Below, piece after piece: positions 8,981 to 17,428 of a stretch of DNA of 64,000 nucleotides. The notes under the pieces were generated by a model, which searched no databases, was not told where the DNA came from, and saw nothing but the letters and a program-made list of their open reading frames with translations. Origin of the DNA: Stieleria bergensis (lineage in GTDB: Bacteria; Planctomycetota; Planctomycetia; Pirellulales; Pirellulaceae). The stretch spans positions 759,532 to 823,531 of the forward strand of contig CP036272.1 of NCBI GenBank assembly GCA_007745635.1. Reading direction: 5' to 3'. A program made the translations under genes and the position numbers. Positions within the stretch are counted from its first letter, which is position 1. Each line of letters opens with the position of its first letter.

Positions 8981-9316
8981 TCGAATGTTGGCAGGGGTCT
9001 GGTGGCGGTAACTTGTCGATATCTTACACGACTGCCGGCTTTCAGGGCCAGTTGATTGTCAGCTGATTTGGTTCGTACGTGGCATCGGTTCAAGGCCCCG
9101 CGTCGGGGATGGATGCCGAATGGACGGGGAATCAGCGTGAAACCAGGCGATTGCCTGAGGGGTGCCACGCCAAGCAAAAAAGCCTCTGGAGACTGCTTGG
9201 CGGCTGGTCGCCGCCGCGGCAGTGGCGTGCCATCACTGGTCTGACGCCCGGAAAATCTGGCTGCTGAGCCACTTAAACGTGTCGGTTTGCAACACTTCGG
9301 TGGCTCGGCAAACGGA
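8981..9316. other. Spacer between EIIA and HPr genes
   Basis: These 336 bases hold no recognisable gene, repeat or terminator. Confidence 0.5.
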
Positions 9317-9796
9317 TCAGCCAGTGGCAAACTGATTGTCGTCGGCTTCCTGAAGCAGCTGCGAAATGTCGTCGGCAGTCTTGCTTTGTTTCAGGAAGCG
9401 ACAGAACGTTTCGTCGCGCAGTTGGCGAGAAATGTTTTCCAGAGCACGCAGGTGGTCACCTGGGTATTCCGGGGGGCTGATGAGCAAGAAGAACAGCTGA
9501 ACGCGTTCTCCATCAAGCGAATCGAAATCCACGCCATCGATGCTAACTCCGACGGTGCCGACCAATTTGTCAACGCTCGGGTGGCGCGTGTGAGGCACAG
9601 CGACCCCACGGCCGATCCCGGTGGAACCGATCCGTTCTCGTTTCATGATTGCGGCGATGATATCGTCGCGTTTATCCGCTTCAATCTGGCCAGCATCCAA
9701 AAGGCTTTGGACCAGTTCTTCGATCGCCTGTTCCTTGGTGGTGGCGGTCAAACTGGCTTGGATTGAATCCGTGTTGATGAAATCTGCAAATTTCAT
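9317..9796 (-). CDS. ptsN: PTS EIIA-Ntr-like protein (fructose/mannitol-type EIIA domain)
   Basis: A 159-residue single-domain EIIA of the PtsN type. The fold signature runs from IEELVQSLLDAGQI through MKRERIGSTGIGRGVAVPHTRH, where H69 is the phosphorylation site, to VQLFFLLISPPEYPGDHLRALENISRQLRD. In PtsN-type proteins this domain regulates targets such as potassium transport or stress signalling rather than moving sugar. No EIIB or EIIC gene is nearby. Together with HPr and Enzyme I downstream and HPF upstream it forms a chain similar in content to the proteobacterial rpoN-hpf-ptsN-npr cluster, but with its own Enzyme I. The start ATG is at 9796. Confidence 0.92.
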   Translation of the reverse strand: MKFADFINTDSIQASLTATTKEQAIEELVQSLLDAGQIEADKRDDIIAAIMKRERIGSTGIGRGVAVPHTRHPSVDKLVGTVGVSIDGVDFDSLDGERVQLFFLLISPPEYPGDHLRALENISRQLRDETFCRFLKQSKTADDISQLLQEADDNQFATG

Positions 9797-10038
9797 AAGG
9801 GCTAACTTCTTCGTTGGTGTGTGCGGTCAACGTGAGCAAACGCTGGGCTCAGAAGGAGTCTCCTGGACCCAGGAATCAGACCTGTCCACCCGCTCAGCTG
9901 GTGCTTCGGAGTCAGAGCGTTCGGAGTGCTCTGCGGCAGGCCCGCGCCAGAGGAGGCACGGCAGGTCTGCATCACTTCAAGCTCGCTCAAAGCATTGCAA
10001 CGTGAAGAGCTCTGCAAGAACCCTTCACCCTGAGGGGC

Positions 10039-10377
10039 TTACTCGTCCGTTGACGGGGTTTCAATGTGTTTATGCCCGGTGGCTCGATGACCGGTTTTCT
10101 TGTCTTTTACTTTCCGCAATTGCTGTTCCGCTTTGGGAATCGCTAGGTCGAGTGCTGCGATCACTGTGGAGGCTTCCGCAGTGGCCACGCACTCAGGGGC
10201 GTGCTCGATGGAGACTTGGATTTCGACGCCTGGCTTATCCAGATGTTCGAGGTCGATGGTCACTTCGATGGAACTGATGCGATCGTATAAACGTCGCAAT
10301 TTCACTGCTTTTTCTTCGATCAGTTCTTGGTCGCCAGGCTGAAGATTGCCATGACGGGCTGAAACACTCACCTGCAT
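10039..10377 (-). CDS. hpf: Ribosome hibernation-promoting factor / RaiA family
   Basis: A 112-residue protein beginning MQVSVSARHGNLQPGDQELI. It shows the ribosome-associated inhibitor fold: an N-terminal strand and helix, then ISSIEVTIDLEHLDKPGVEIQVSIEHAPECVATAEAS and DLAIPKAEQQLRKVKDKK. It lacks the C-terminal dimerisation domain of long HPF, so it is a short-form HPF/YfiA that would bind the 30S subunit in stationary phase. A longer frame from 10434 exists, but the added 19 residues are not family-like. It is the first gene of the minus-strand hpf-ptsN-ptsH-ptsI series; hpf-ptsN adjacency is well known in Proteobacteria. Confidence 0.88.
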   Translation of the reverse strand: MQVSVSARHGNLQPGDQELIEEKAVKLRRLYDRISSIEVTIDLEHLDKPGVEIQVSIEHAPECVATAEASTVIAALDLAIPKAEQQLRKVKDKKTGHRATGHKHIETPSTDE

Positions 10378-10973
10378 CGTCGCTATTCTCCTGTCTCTGA
10401 AACATGCAATCGCCACTTCCGTCTTGCTCACCAAAGCATACGCGACATTGCCGGTTGCGGGTAGCGATCATTTTGACCTTCCAGACGCCAAGATGGGAAT
10501 CCCGCATCGCAAAGCCTCCCGATCGGAGATCTCGACGGGGCTGTGGAGGAAATCTCTGCGGATTCCTGTCAGAAATGGCTCGTTTGGCTGACGCCATCTT
10601 TCCAGTAGAGGTGTTTCTGCGTTTCGCTGGGGCGTTCTGCAGTCTTGCCGCTTGCGTCTGGCTGCTCGATTAGCCAATGGGACTGGCCATCGTTGGCCAG
10701 CGGCTTGGGTGTGGTTGTTTGTCGCGGATCCCGCCGCCGCCTGCCTGCCTGGGGCCTAGTGGAGCGTTTTGCGGCCGTTTCCAGCGGATCCGCCGCTCAC
10801 CGAGCACTTGCCGCCGCTCACCGAGCGTTTGCCAGGGCAAAGCAACGCCTTGGAACAGCCAGCTGGGGCTGAATCAGCTCGCTGGGGCAAGTCACGCTTG
10901 TTGACTTTGCCAGAGCGTGGTAGGCTTAGCGGCTAAACATTTCCGTCAAATTCCACGCACCCCCTGTCCATCT
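10378..10973. other. Divergent spacer between hpf and the small basic protein gene
   Basis: These 596 bases must hold the divergent promoters for hpf (minus) and the gene at 10974 (plus). No conserved operator, repeat or further gene can be supported by eye. Confidence 0.5.
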
Positions 10974-11255
10974 ATGGCCCGTACCGTCGTCAGTCGCGCT
11001 GAGAAAGCAGCCGAGGCGGAAGCCGCCGAAAAGGCGCTACAGTCAAAAAAGAAGAAGTCCGGCAAGCGAACCAAGGCTCAGGAGCACGTTCGCATGCGAC
11101 TGTACTGGGGTGTCTTTAGTCAGAACTTCAAACGCGTCGCTGTGTTTGACTTTGACAAAAAGAAGGAAGCGGACAAGCGAGCCAAAGAGCTCAGCAAAGG
11201 CGGCAAATCACCGCACTATGTCTCGAAGGTCAAAGAAGAGATCACCGTCGAGTAA
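10974..11255 (+). CDS. Small basic protein of unknown function
   Basis: A 93-residue, Lys/Arg-rich protein. The N-terminal half is a charged helix (RAEKAAEAEAAEKALQ followed by KKKKSGKRTK). The C-terminal half is more structured: MRLYWGVFSQNFKRVAVFDF, then KKKEADKRAKELSKGG and PHYVSKVKEEI. The family is not recognised. The charge suggests nucleic-acid or ribosome binding, but that is inference. The start ATG at 10974 is preferred to an upstream in-frame start at 10917 because the added residues look non-coding. No operon partner; the next gene is 350 bases away. Confidence 0.7.
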   Translation: MARTVVSRAEKAAEAEAAEKALQSKKKKSGKRTKAQEHVRMRLYWGVFSQNFKRVAVFDFDKKKEADKRAKELSKGGKSPHYVSKVKEEITVE

Positions 11256-11607
11256 CGCTCGATTGCCCGCGTTCAATTCAATCGCGTTCAATTCAATCGA
11301 GCAATCTCCACACGGCTGGTGAGTTTCTATCACCAGCTGAATGGGTCGCGCGTCATGCTTGCTCAGCAGGATCGTCAGCAAGCATCCATCCGCTGGCCGC
11401 TTCGATGAATCGGAAATTCGATCCCGCGTGGATGACTGGCTGCGTTTCTTTTGACGCATTCTCTGCCCAAGTCAGTTGGGCATCGGGGACACCTGCTATG
11501 CAGTGATAGCTCCTCAGTCTTACACTGTGTATCCTTTGATTGCACCGCGATCACGTTTGGTTCGCGGTCTGCCAATTTGTTCATTGATTGCAGTCTGGAG
11601 AAGCATC
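11256..11607. other. Spacer upstream of secreted esterase
   Basis: These 352 bases hold a short direct repeat GCGTTCAATTCAATC (11268-11300) and no recognisable gene or terminator. Confidence 0.45.
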
Positions 11608-12591
11608 GTGAAGGTCCATGCGCAGAGTTTGTTGTGGAAGAGTTTGTCGGTGATCGCGGCAACTTTCGTTTTCTCATTCGTCGTCTCGCCGGTTGCTGTT
11701 GCGCAGCAAGAGGTGCCAGGGATCACGATCAATCCGTTGGCGACTGAATCAGTTGCTCGGCTGAATCCATACGTCGCCAAGCCGGTCGTCGCACCCCAGC
11801 AGTCGCAAGCCCTGTCTTCGGAGGTTCCCCAGATGCAGCAGTTGTTAGAGACCTTTCAGGCAGAGAGTTTTGAGTCGAGTGATCAAGGTGCGTCCCCATT
11901 GTTGTATCGCTGGATGGGGCCTGCGGACTGGGATTCCAAAAGTGAACAGAGCGATCAGGCGGGCTACCCACTGGTGATCTTTCTGCATGGTGCCGGTGAG
12001 CGAGGCGAAGATAACGCCAAGCAGTTAAAGCATGTCGCCGGGCAATTTGCTCGTGCCGATCGCCGTGCTGAGTTTCCTGCGTTTGTTGTCTTTCCCCAGT
12101 GTCCCGAGGGAAAGAAGTGGGTAGAGGTGGACTGGGGCGACAAAAAGGGGATTGGCACCTTTTCTGATGAGCCCTCCGAATCGATGGCATCGGCCTTCGA
12201 ATTGATCGATCAGTTGTGTGAACAATGGCCGATTGATCGCACGCGTGTCTACGTGGGCGGCTTGTCGATGGGTGGCTACGGCACTTGGTTCGCGGCCTCC
12301 CATGGTGCGGATCGTTTTGCGGCAGCGGTCCCGATTTGTGGTGGTGGCGATCCTGAGTGGGCGAGTCGTTACAAAGGTGTGCCGCTGTGGGCGTTTCATG
12401 GTGATCAAGATAGCGCTGTGCCTGTTGGGCGTAGTCGCGAAATGGTTGCCGCCTTGGCAACAGCGGGCCATCAACCCGAATTGCGGTACACCGAATACGC
12501 CGGCGCTGGTCACGATACTTGGACCCGTACCTTCGAGCGAGACGATGTCTTTGCTTGGCTGTTTTCTCAGCGCCGCGAGTCCACCGAATGA
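11608..12591 (+). CDS. Secreted alpha/beta hydrolase (phospholipase/carboxylesterase-like)
   Basis: With the GTG start at 11608 the protein has 327 residues and a clean signal peptide (basic MKVHAQSLLWKS, hydrophobic stretch, cleavage near PVAVAQQ); the frame is open further upstream to 11476, but that would bury the signal. The fold is alpha/beta hydrolase: the oxyanion segment is LVIFLHGAGERGEDN, the nucleophile serine is in VYVGGLSMGGYGTW, the acid in GDQDSAVPVG and the histidine in GAGHDTW. This matches predicted secreted prolyl-oligopeptidase/esterase-like enzymes common in planctomycetes. Substrate unknown. Its stop overlaps the agmatine deiminase start (ATGA), so the two are co-translated. 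Confidence 0.87.
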   Translation: MKVHAQSLLWKSLSVIAATFVFSFVVSPVAVAQQEVPGITINPLATESVARLNPYVAKPVVAPQQSQALSSEVPQMQQLLETFQAESFESSDQGASPLLYRWMGPADWDSKSEQSDQAGYPLVIFLHGAGERGEDNAKQLKHVAGQFARADRRAEFPAFVVFPQCPEGKKWVEVDWGDKKGIGTFSDEPSESMASAFELIDQLCEQWPIDRTRVYVGGLSMGGYGTWFAASHGADRFAAAVPICGGGDPEWASRYKGVPLWAFHGDQDSAVPVGRSREMVAALATAGHQPELRYTEYAGAGHDTWTRTFERDDVFAWLFSQRRESTE

Positions 12592-13646
12592 AACGAGTGC
12601 CTGCCGACTGGGAGCCTCAGCAGGCAATCTGGATCGCCTGGCCGCACAACGAGAAGACTTGGCCGGGGCGTTTCCAATTCATTCCCAGTGGCTTCCTTCA
12701 GCTGGTCAACACCATCAGTGAGTCAACTCAGGTGAACCTGTTGGCCAGCCAATCGCCTGATCGGTCGGGGCTCGATCGGTCGTTGCTTGCCGGTTTGGCT
12801 TCGTCGGTTCGGCTGCACGATGTCGACACCAATGACTGCTGGATCCGTGATTATGGACCGACTTTTGTGGTCGGCGATCACGTAGCGGGCTGTTATGCGA
12901 TCGATTGGAAGTACAACGCCTGGGGCGGCAAGTACCCGCCTTGGCAACAGGATGATGCAGCAACCGCGGCAATCATACAGGAAGCGGGTTGGCAGCGTTT
13001 GCAAGCTGATTTGTGTCTTGAAGGTGGCGCGCTTGAGTTCGATGGAACCGGCCGCTTGTTAACAACCAGCAACTGTGTGTTGACGCGAACGCGAAACCCG
13101 GGATGGACGCGGCGTCAGGTGGAACGCCGGTTAGGTGAACTGACCGGAGTTCACGAAGTGGTTTGGGTCGATGGTGGTGGCTTGCAGGGTGATGATACCG
13201 ATGGGCACATTGATCAGCTCGCTCGTTTCTTGGATCCCGAAAATCTTGTCATTGCGGTCTGTGATGATCCAGAAGACGAGAATCACATTGGGTTGGAGCA
13301 GAATGTTGACCTGCTTTCTCGTTGGGCCGAAGACACCTCTCCCGCGGTGAACGTGCATCGCTTGCCGATTCCCGCGGCCCGCTTTGTGCAAGGTCAGCGC
13401 GTGCCGGAAAGTTACTGTAACTTTTTGCGTTTAGGCCCCGAACGCATCTTGGTGCCTTGCTTTGGGCAGCCAGGCGCAGATCAACGAGCGATTGAAACGA
13501 TTCAAGCCGTGGCCGCGATCGAGAACCCAAACGTATCGGTCACCGGCTTTGATTGCGTTGAATTGGTTTGGGGACTGGGCGCATTGCACTGTGCATCATC
13601 CAATCAGCCCATGCTTCCAGTCCAGCCAGACCACCCATCGCTTTAG
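12588..13646 (+). CDS. aguA: Agmatine deiminase
   Basis: Converts agmatine to N-carbamoylputrescine plus ammonia in polyamine synthesis. The protein from MKRVPADWEPQQAIWIAWPHN is 352 residues, the family length being about 340-370. Visible features are the substrate-binding NDCWIRDYGPTF, the LEGGALEFDGTG segment, the histidine in DTDGHIDQLARF, and the catalytic cysteine C335 in GLGALHCASSNQP. The ATG overlaps the esterase stop by 4 bases. The usual partner, carbamoylputrescine amidohydrolase (AguB), is not in the window. The HD hydrolase gene follows after 39 bases, so these three may be one transcript. Confidence 0.94.
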   Translation: MKRVPADWEPQQAIWIAWPHNEKTWPGRFQFIPSGFLQLVNTISESTQVNLLASQSPDRSGLDRSLLAGLASSVRLHDVDTNDCWIRDYGPTFVVGDHVAGCYAIDWKYNAWGGKYPPWQQDDAATAAIIQEAGWQRLQADLCLEGGALEFDGTGRLLTTSNCVLTRTRNPGWTRRQVERRLGELTGVHEVVWVDGGGLQGDDTDGHIDQLARFLDPENLVIAVCDDPEDENHIGLEQNVDLLSRWAEDTSPAVNVHRLPIPAARFVQGQRVPESYCNFLRLGPERILVPCFGQPGADQRAIETIQAVAAIENPNVSVTGFDCVELVWGLGALHCASSNQPMLPVQPDHPSL

Positions 13647-13685
13647 GCAATCAGTCGATCAATCTTCTCGAAGAGTCTTGTCACG

Positions 13686-14309
13686 ATGAATCCAGAATCT
13701 ACCACCGCGTTGGAATGTGTTTCCGAAATCAGGGACAGAGCGCGGGAGCTGATGACCGGACAAGGTGCTGGTCACGACTGGGATCATGTGCAGCGAGTGA
13801 CGGTCATGGCTGAACGCTTGCAGCGCGAGGTTGGTGGTGATTTGGGTGTGATTCAGTTAGCCGCCTTGTTGCACGACGTGGGTGATGCCAAGTTTCATGA
13901 TGGCGTGGAACGAAGCGCTGAAATAGCGAGCGACATGTTGAGCGAACTGAATTTGAATGCTGTGGAGTTGCAGCATGTGATTCACATCGTCGACAATCTT
14001 TCCTTTCGAAAACGTCAGCAAGCTCAGCCGCTCTCCTTGGAGGGCCAAGTGGTTCAGGACGCCGATCGCTTGGATGCCTTGGGCGCCATCGGAATCATTC
14101 GTACCATTGAATACGGTGCCGTCAAAGGGCAGCCCTTTCATGTCAGCGAAGATCAGCAGGGCGCTGTCAAAACGGGTTTGCAGCATTTTGATGACAAACT
14201 GTTTCATCTCGTTGACCTGATGAACACCGAATCGGCGCGCCGCATTGCCAAGCAGCGCGAGTCATTCATGCGAGACTTTGTCCAGCAGTTCCATCGCGAA
14301 TGGATTTGA
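13686..14309 (+). CDS. HD-domain phosphohydrolase (YedJ-like)
   Basis: A 207-residue HD-superfamily protein. The metal ligands are seen in GHDWDHVQRV, the HD pair in LAALLHDVGDAKF, and the C-terminal aspartate in VQDADRLDALGAIGIIRT. This set and the length match the YedJ/uncharacterised HD hydrolase family, predicted to cleave nucleotide or other phosphate esters. The ATG at 13686 lies 39 bases after the agmatine deiminase stop. No link between the two activities is known. Confidence 0.88.
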   Translation: MNPESTTALECVSEIRDRARELMTGQGAGHDWDHVQRVTVMAERLQREVGGDLGVIQLAALLHDVGDAKFHDGVERSAEIASDMLSELNLNAVELQHVIHIVDNLSFRKRQQAQPLSLEGQVVQDADRLDALGAIGIIRTIEYGAVKGQPFHVSEDQQGAVKTGLQHFDDKLFHLVDLMNTESARRIAKQRESFMRDFVQQFHREWI

Positions 14310-14535
14310 ATCGTCTCGAGGCGCCTGTCTTGGTCCGCCTCTTGGAGGTCGTTGGTGAGGGTTTTCACTCAGAACGGCCATTTCAAACGAGGGGCGTGGA
14401 TGTGTCCCTTGATCTGGATTCGTTGTGACGGCTATCAGAGGACAAGCATTTCGATGGACGGTGAGGCTGCTGTGTTCCTGAGCCCCCGGATCGAGTTTGC
14501 CAGTCTGTTCTGCATTTCCGGAGTTGTCAGCCACG

Positions 14536-15438
14536 ATGTTTCGCCGTCCTAGCATGATTTCAGTGATCGTCTCCACCTACAACATGCCGTTGTGGTTGGA
14601 AAAGACGTTGATGGGCTACTGTCAGCAAGACTTTCAGAATTTTGAGATCATTGTTGCCGATGACGGTTCGACGGATGAAACCGCAGCAGTGGTGCAGCAT
14701 TTTAGAAAGCGAATGAAGCAGCCGATCCAGCATGTTTGGCACCCTGATGATGGGTTTCAGAAGTGCAAGATCTTAAATCAAGCCATCCTGGCGGCGCGGG
14801 GTGACTACTTACTGTTTTCCGACGGCGACTGCATTCCCAGGTCTGATTTCGTCGCAACGCACTTTCGGCAAGCGGCACCTGGGCGTTTTCTTTCGGGCGG
14901 TTATTACAAGCTGCCAATGAGCATCAGTGAGCGAATTGGTGAGCAAGAGATCAACACCGGGCAAGCGTTTTCGTTGCCGTGGTTATGGCAGCATGGCTTG
15001 AGTAAGACGCCGCGCAATTTGCGCCTACAAGCTCGAGGGGTTGTGGCTGGCGTTTGCAATCGAATGACCACCACGCGCCCGACTTGGAACGGGCACAATG
15101 CCTCCGGTTGGACCGATGACATTCACTTCGTCAACGGTTTCGATGAACGCATGCGTTATGGCGGCGAGGATCGTGAGCTTGGTGAGCGACTGGAGAATCT
15201 CGGCATCAGGGGCAAGCAGATTCGCTACCAGGCAATCTGTGTTCACCTGGATCATTCTCGAGGCTATGTCAGTGACGAAGACTGGCAGCGCAATGAAGCG
15301 ATTCGCAAAGCGACGCGAGAGCAGAAGCGGACCTTCACGGCCCATGGGATCCGCCAAGGTCAGGCGGTGGATCAAGACGGTTTCCAGCAGGACGCCCTGC
15401 AGCAGGGGCATCGTGTCGTTCCGCCCACCGCAGCGTAA
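14536..15438 (+). CDS. Family 2 glycosyltransferase
   Basis: About 300 residues. The N-terminal GT-A domain reads MISVIVSTYNMPLWLEKTL, then FEIIVADDGSTDETAAVV, with the metal-binding acidic motif in LLFSDGDCIPR. The C-terminal segment WTDDIHFVNGFDERMRYGGEDRELGERL matches the galactosyltransferase-like domain (Glyco_transf_7C) of LPS and capsule enzymes. It has no membrane segment, so it is cytosolic. The start is either ATG 14536, preceded by GGAG about 13 bases upstream, or ATG 14554; the frame is open back to 14497. It probably acts on envelope or exopolysaccharide; donor and acceptor unknown. Confidence 0.9.
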   Translation: MFRRPSMISVIVSTYNMPLWLEKTLMGYCQQDFQNFEIIVADDGSTDETAAVVQHFRKRMKQPIQHVWHPDDGFQKCKILNQAILAARGDYLLFSDGDCIPRSDFVATHFRQAAPGRFLSGGYYKLPMSISERIGEQEINTGQAFSLPWLWQHGLSKTPRNLRLQARGVVAGVCNRMTTTRPTWNGHNASGWTDDIHFVNGFDERMRYGGEDRELGERLENLGIRGKQIRYQAICVHLDHSRGYVSDEDWQRNEAIRKATREQKRTFTAHGIRQGQAVDQDGFQQDALQQGHRVVPPTAA

Positions 15439-15441
15439 GCG

Positions 15442-17310
15442 TTAGCTGGGGGTGTCAAAGTCCTTGTATCGAACGAAGCCTTCAATGGCTTGGTACTGAG
15501 CTAAGCCAAGGGCGTCGTAGATAGTGGCAGTTTGTGCGTTCCGTGCTTCTGCCCGTTGCCAGAACTCGCGGGCGTCTGATCCTGGAAACAATGCGCGATC
15601 CTTCTGCGATTCATGCTTGAAGATTGCGTCCCGTTTACGATCAACTTCTTGGGGGCTAAGTGGCACAGCCATTTCAATTTCATGAGGCGGCCATTCTTGC
15701 CAAGCGCCGCGATACATCCATAGTTCTGAATCAGCAAACCAATCGTCTTCTCGACAGGCTTCACAAGCTGCGAAGATAATGTTCAGGCAGGTGCGGTGAG
15801 TACCGTGCGGATCGCTGAGGTCACCGGCAGCATAGATTTGGTGTGGCTTGACTTCCCGCAGCAAGTCCACGGTGATGTCGATGTCCTCCTGCCCGATCGG
15901 CATTTTGCGGACTCGGCCGGTTTCGTAGAACGGTAGGTTCATGAAGTGTAAATTGGCATCCTGAACGCCACATACTCTGGCCCCGGCAATGGCTTCGCCT
16001 TGTCGGATCAGTCCCTTGAGTTGTTGGACTTCGCTAATGTCGACGGCGCCAGGCGATTTGTTGGCGATGCCGCCAAGCATTTTGTCGGTCAATTGCTTGA
16101 TCGGCTCTTCGCCCGTTTGGAACAATTTGCAAAAGTCAGCGACAAATTCGGCAAAACGCAATGCATCATCGTCGAACACCGCCAAGTTCCCAGACGTTTG
16201 GTACGCCACATGGACTTGATGGCCTTGCCCAGCTAGCCGAGTGAGCGTGCCGCCCATCGAGATCACATCATCGTCGGGGTGAGGTGAAAACAGAATGATT
16301 CGTTTTGGAAACACCTCACCCGGGCGGTCGGGTTTCCCAGCTGGCCAGCCGGTGATGGTGTTTTGCAAGTGACGGAAAACAACCAGATTGATTTCGTAGG
16401 CTGAACCATATTCGGCCAACAAGTCTTGTAAGCCGTTTTCGTTGTAGTCGGCGTCCGTCAGCATCAGCACCGGTTTACCGAGTGATTGTGACAGTGCAAT
16501 CACTGCGCGACGCACCATGAGGTCATCCCAGGTCACGTCGCCGAACAGCCAAGGGGACTTGATCTGGTTCAGATTCGCTGACGCAGCGCTATCGAGCAGC
16601 ATCTCTGCGGCCGGGTGGGTTTGTAAGAACGTGGCCGGCACTGCGGCTGAGACTTTGCCTTCGAGCGACTTGGCAACAATCGATGCTTTGCCTTCACCAA
16701 AGGCCAGTAATAACACGCGGCGGGCATCCAAGATGGTTCCCACGCCTAATGTGATCGCGCGACGCGGTACATTTTCGACTCCAAAGAAATTGCTGGCCGC
16801 ATCAATGCGCGTCATGGCGTCGAGGGTGATTGCGCGCGTTCTGGATGCGGTGCTTGACCCTGGTTCATTGAACCCGATGTGCCCGGATCGTCCAATGCCT
16901 AGGATCGCAATGTCGATGCCACCGAGATTCTCGATCGTTTGCTCGTACTGTGTGCAGGCTTCGGTGACCTGTTCTTGCGCGATCGTGCCATCGGGAACAA
17001 AGACTTGATTGGCGGGAATGTCGATATGATCAAACAGGTGTTCTCGCATGTACCGATAGTGGCTTTGCAGGCTATCGGGTTGCATGGGAAGAAATTCGTC
17101 GATCAAAAAGACCGCAGCGTTCTTAAACGAGAGGCACTCTTGCTGATGCATTTGAACCAGGCTGTCGTACACCGACACCATGGTGGATCCGGTTGTCAGT
17201 GCCAGGACGCATTGACGGCCTTGTTCGGCGCGACTGCGAATCAGATTGGCGATTTCCAGAGCAGCGGCTTGGCCAGCATCAGCGGCTTCTGGGAAGACTC
17301 GATATGGCAT
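15442..17310 (-). CDS. Glucosamine-6-phosphate deaminase / PIG-L deacetylase fusion
   Basis: A 622-residue two-domain protein. Residues about 1-260 are NagB-like (ALTTGSTMVSVYDSL, FLIDEFLPM, ILGIGRSGHIGFNEPGS). Residues about 340-622 are a PIG-L/LmbE-type deacetylase with the zinc motif in LFSPHPDDDVISMGGTL and the downstream SDPHGTHRTC. This arrangement is known as the glucosamine-6-phosphate deaminase-like protein of Bacteroidetes and some other phyla. It would remove N-acyl and amino groups from an amino-sugar phosphate; the exact substrate is unproven. The start at MPYRVFPEA is preferred, since the frame runs open to 17526 but the extra 72 residues are not NagB-like. It follows the ROK kinase gene by 118 bases, suggesting a shared amino-sugar pathway. 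Confidence 0.9.
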   Translation of the reverse strand: MPYRVFPEAADAGQAAALEIANLIRSRAEQGRQCVLALTTGSTMVSVYDSLVQMHQQECLSFKNAAVFLIDEFLPMQPDSLQSHYRYMREHLFDHIDIPANQVFVPDGTIAQEQVTEACTQYEQTIENLGGIDIAILGIGRSGHIGFNEPGSSTASRTRAITLDAMTRIDAASNFFGVENVPRRAITLGVGTILDARRVLLLAFGEGKASIVAKSLEGKVSAAVPATFLQTHPAAEMLLDSAASANLNQIKSPWLFGDVTWDDLMVRRAVIALSQSLGKPVLMLTDADYNENGLQDLLAEYGSAYEINLVVFRHLQNTITGWPAGKPDRPGEVFPKRIILFSPHPDDDVISMGGTLTRLAGQGHQVHVAYQTSGNLAVFDDDALRFAEFVADFCKLFQTGEEPIKQLTDKMLGGIANKSPGAVDISEVQQLKGLIRQGEAIAGARVCGVQDANLHFMNLPFYETGRVRKMPIGQEDIDITVDLLREVKPHQIYAAGDLSDPHGTHRTCLNIIFAACEACREDDWFADSELWMYRGAWQEWPPHEIEMAVPLSPQEVDRKRDAIFKHESQKDRALFPGSDAREFWQRAEARNAQTATIYDALGLAQYQAIEGFVRYKDFDTPS

Positions 17311-17428
17311 GCTTGATCCGTTCGGTGCCAGGGGAGTGATGATTAGGTGTGTGCGAGGCTTACCAAGCTGAACCGTTGCTGTGGTCAGTCGGACGACTTG
17401 ATAATGGGACAAAGTGTTTGAGAGCGTC

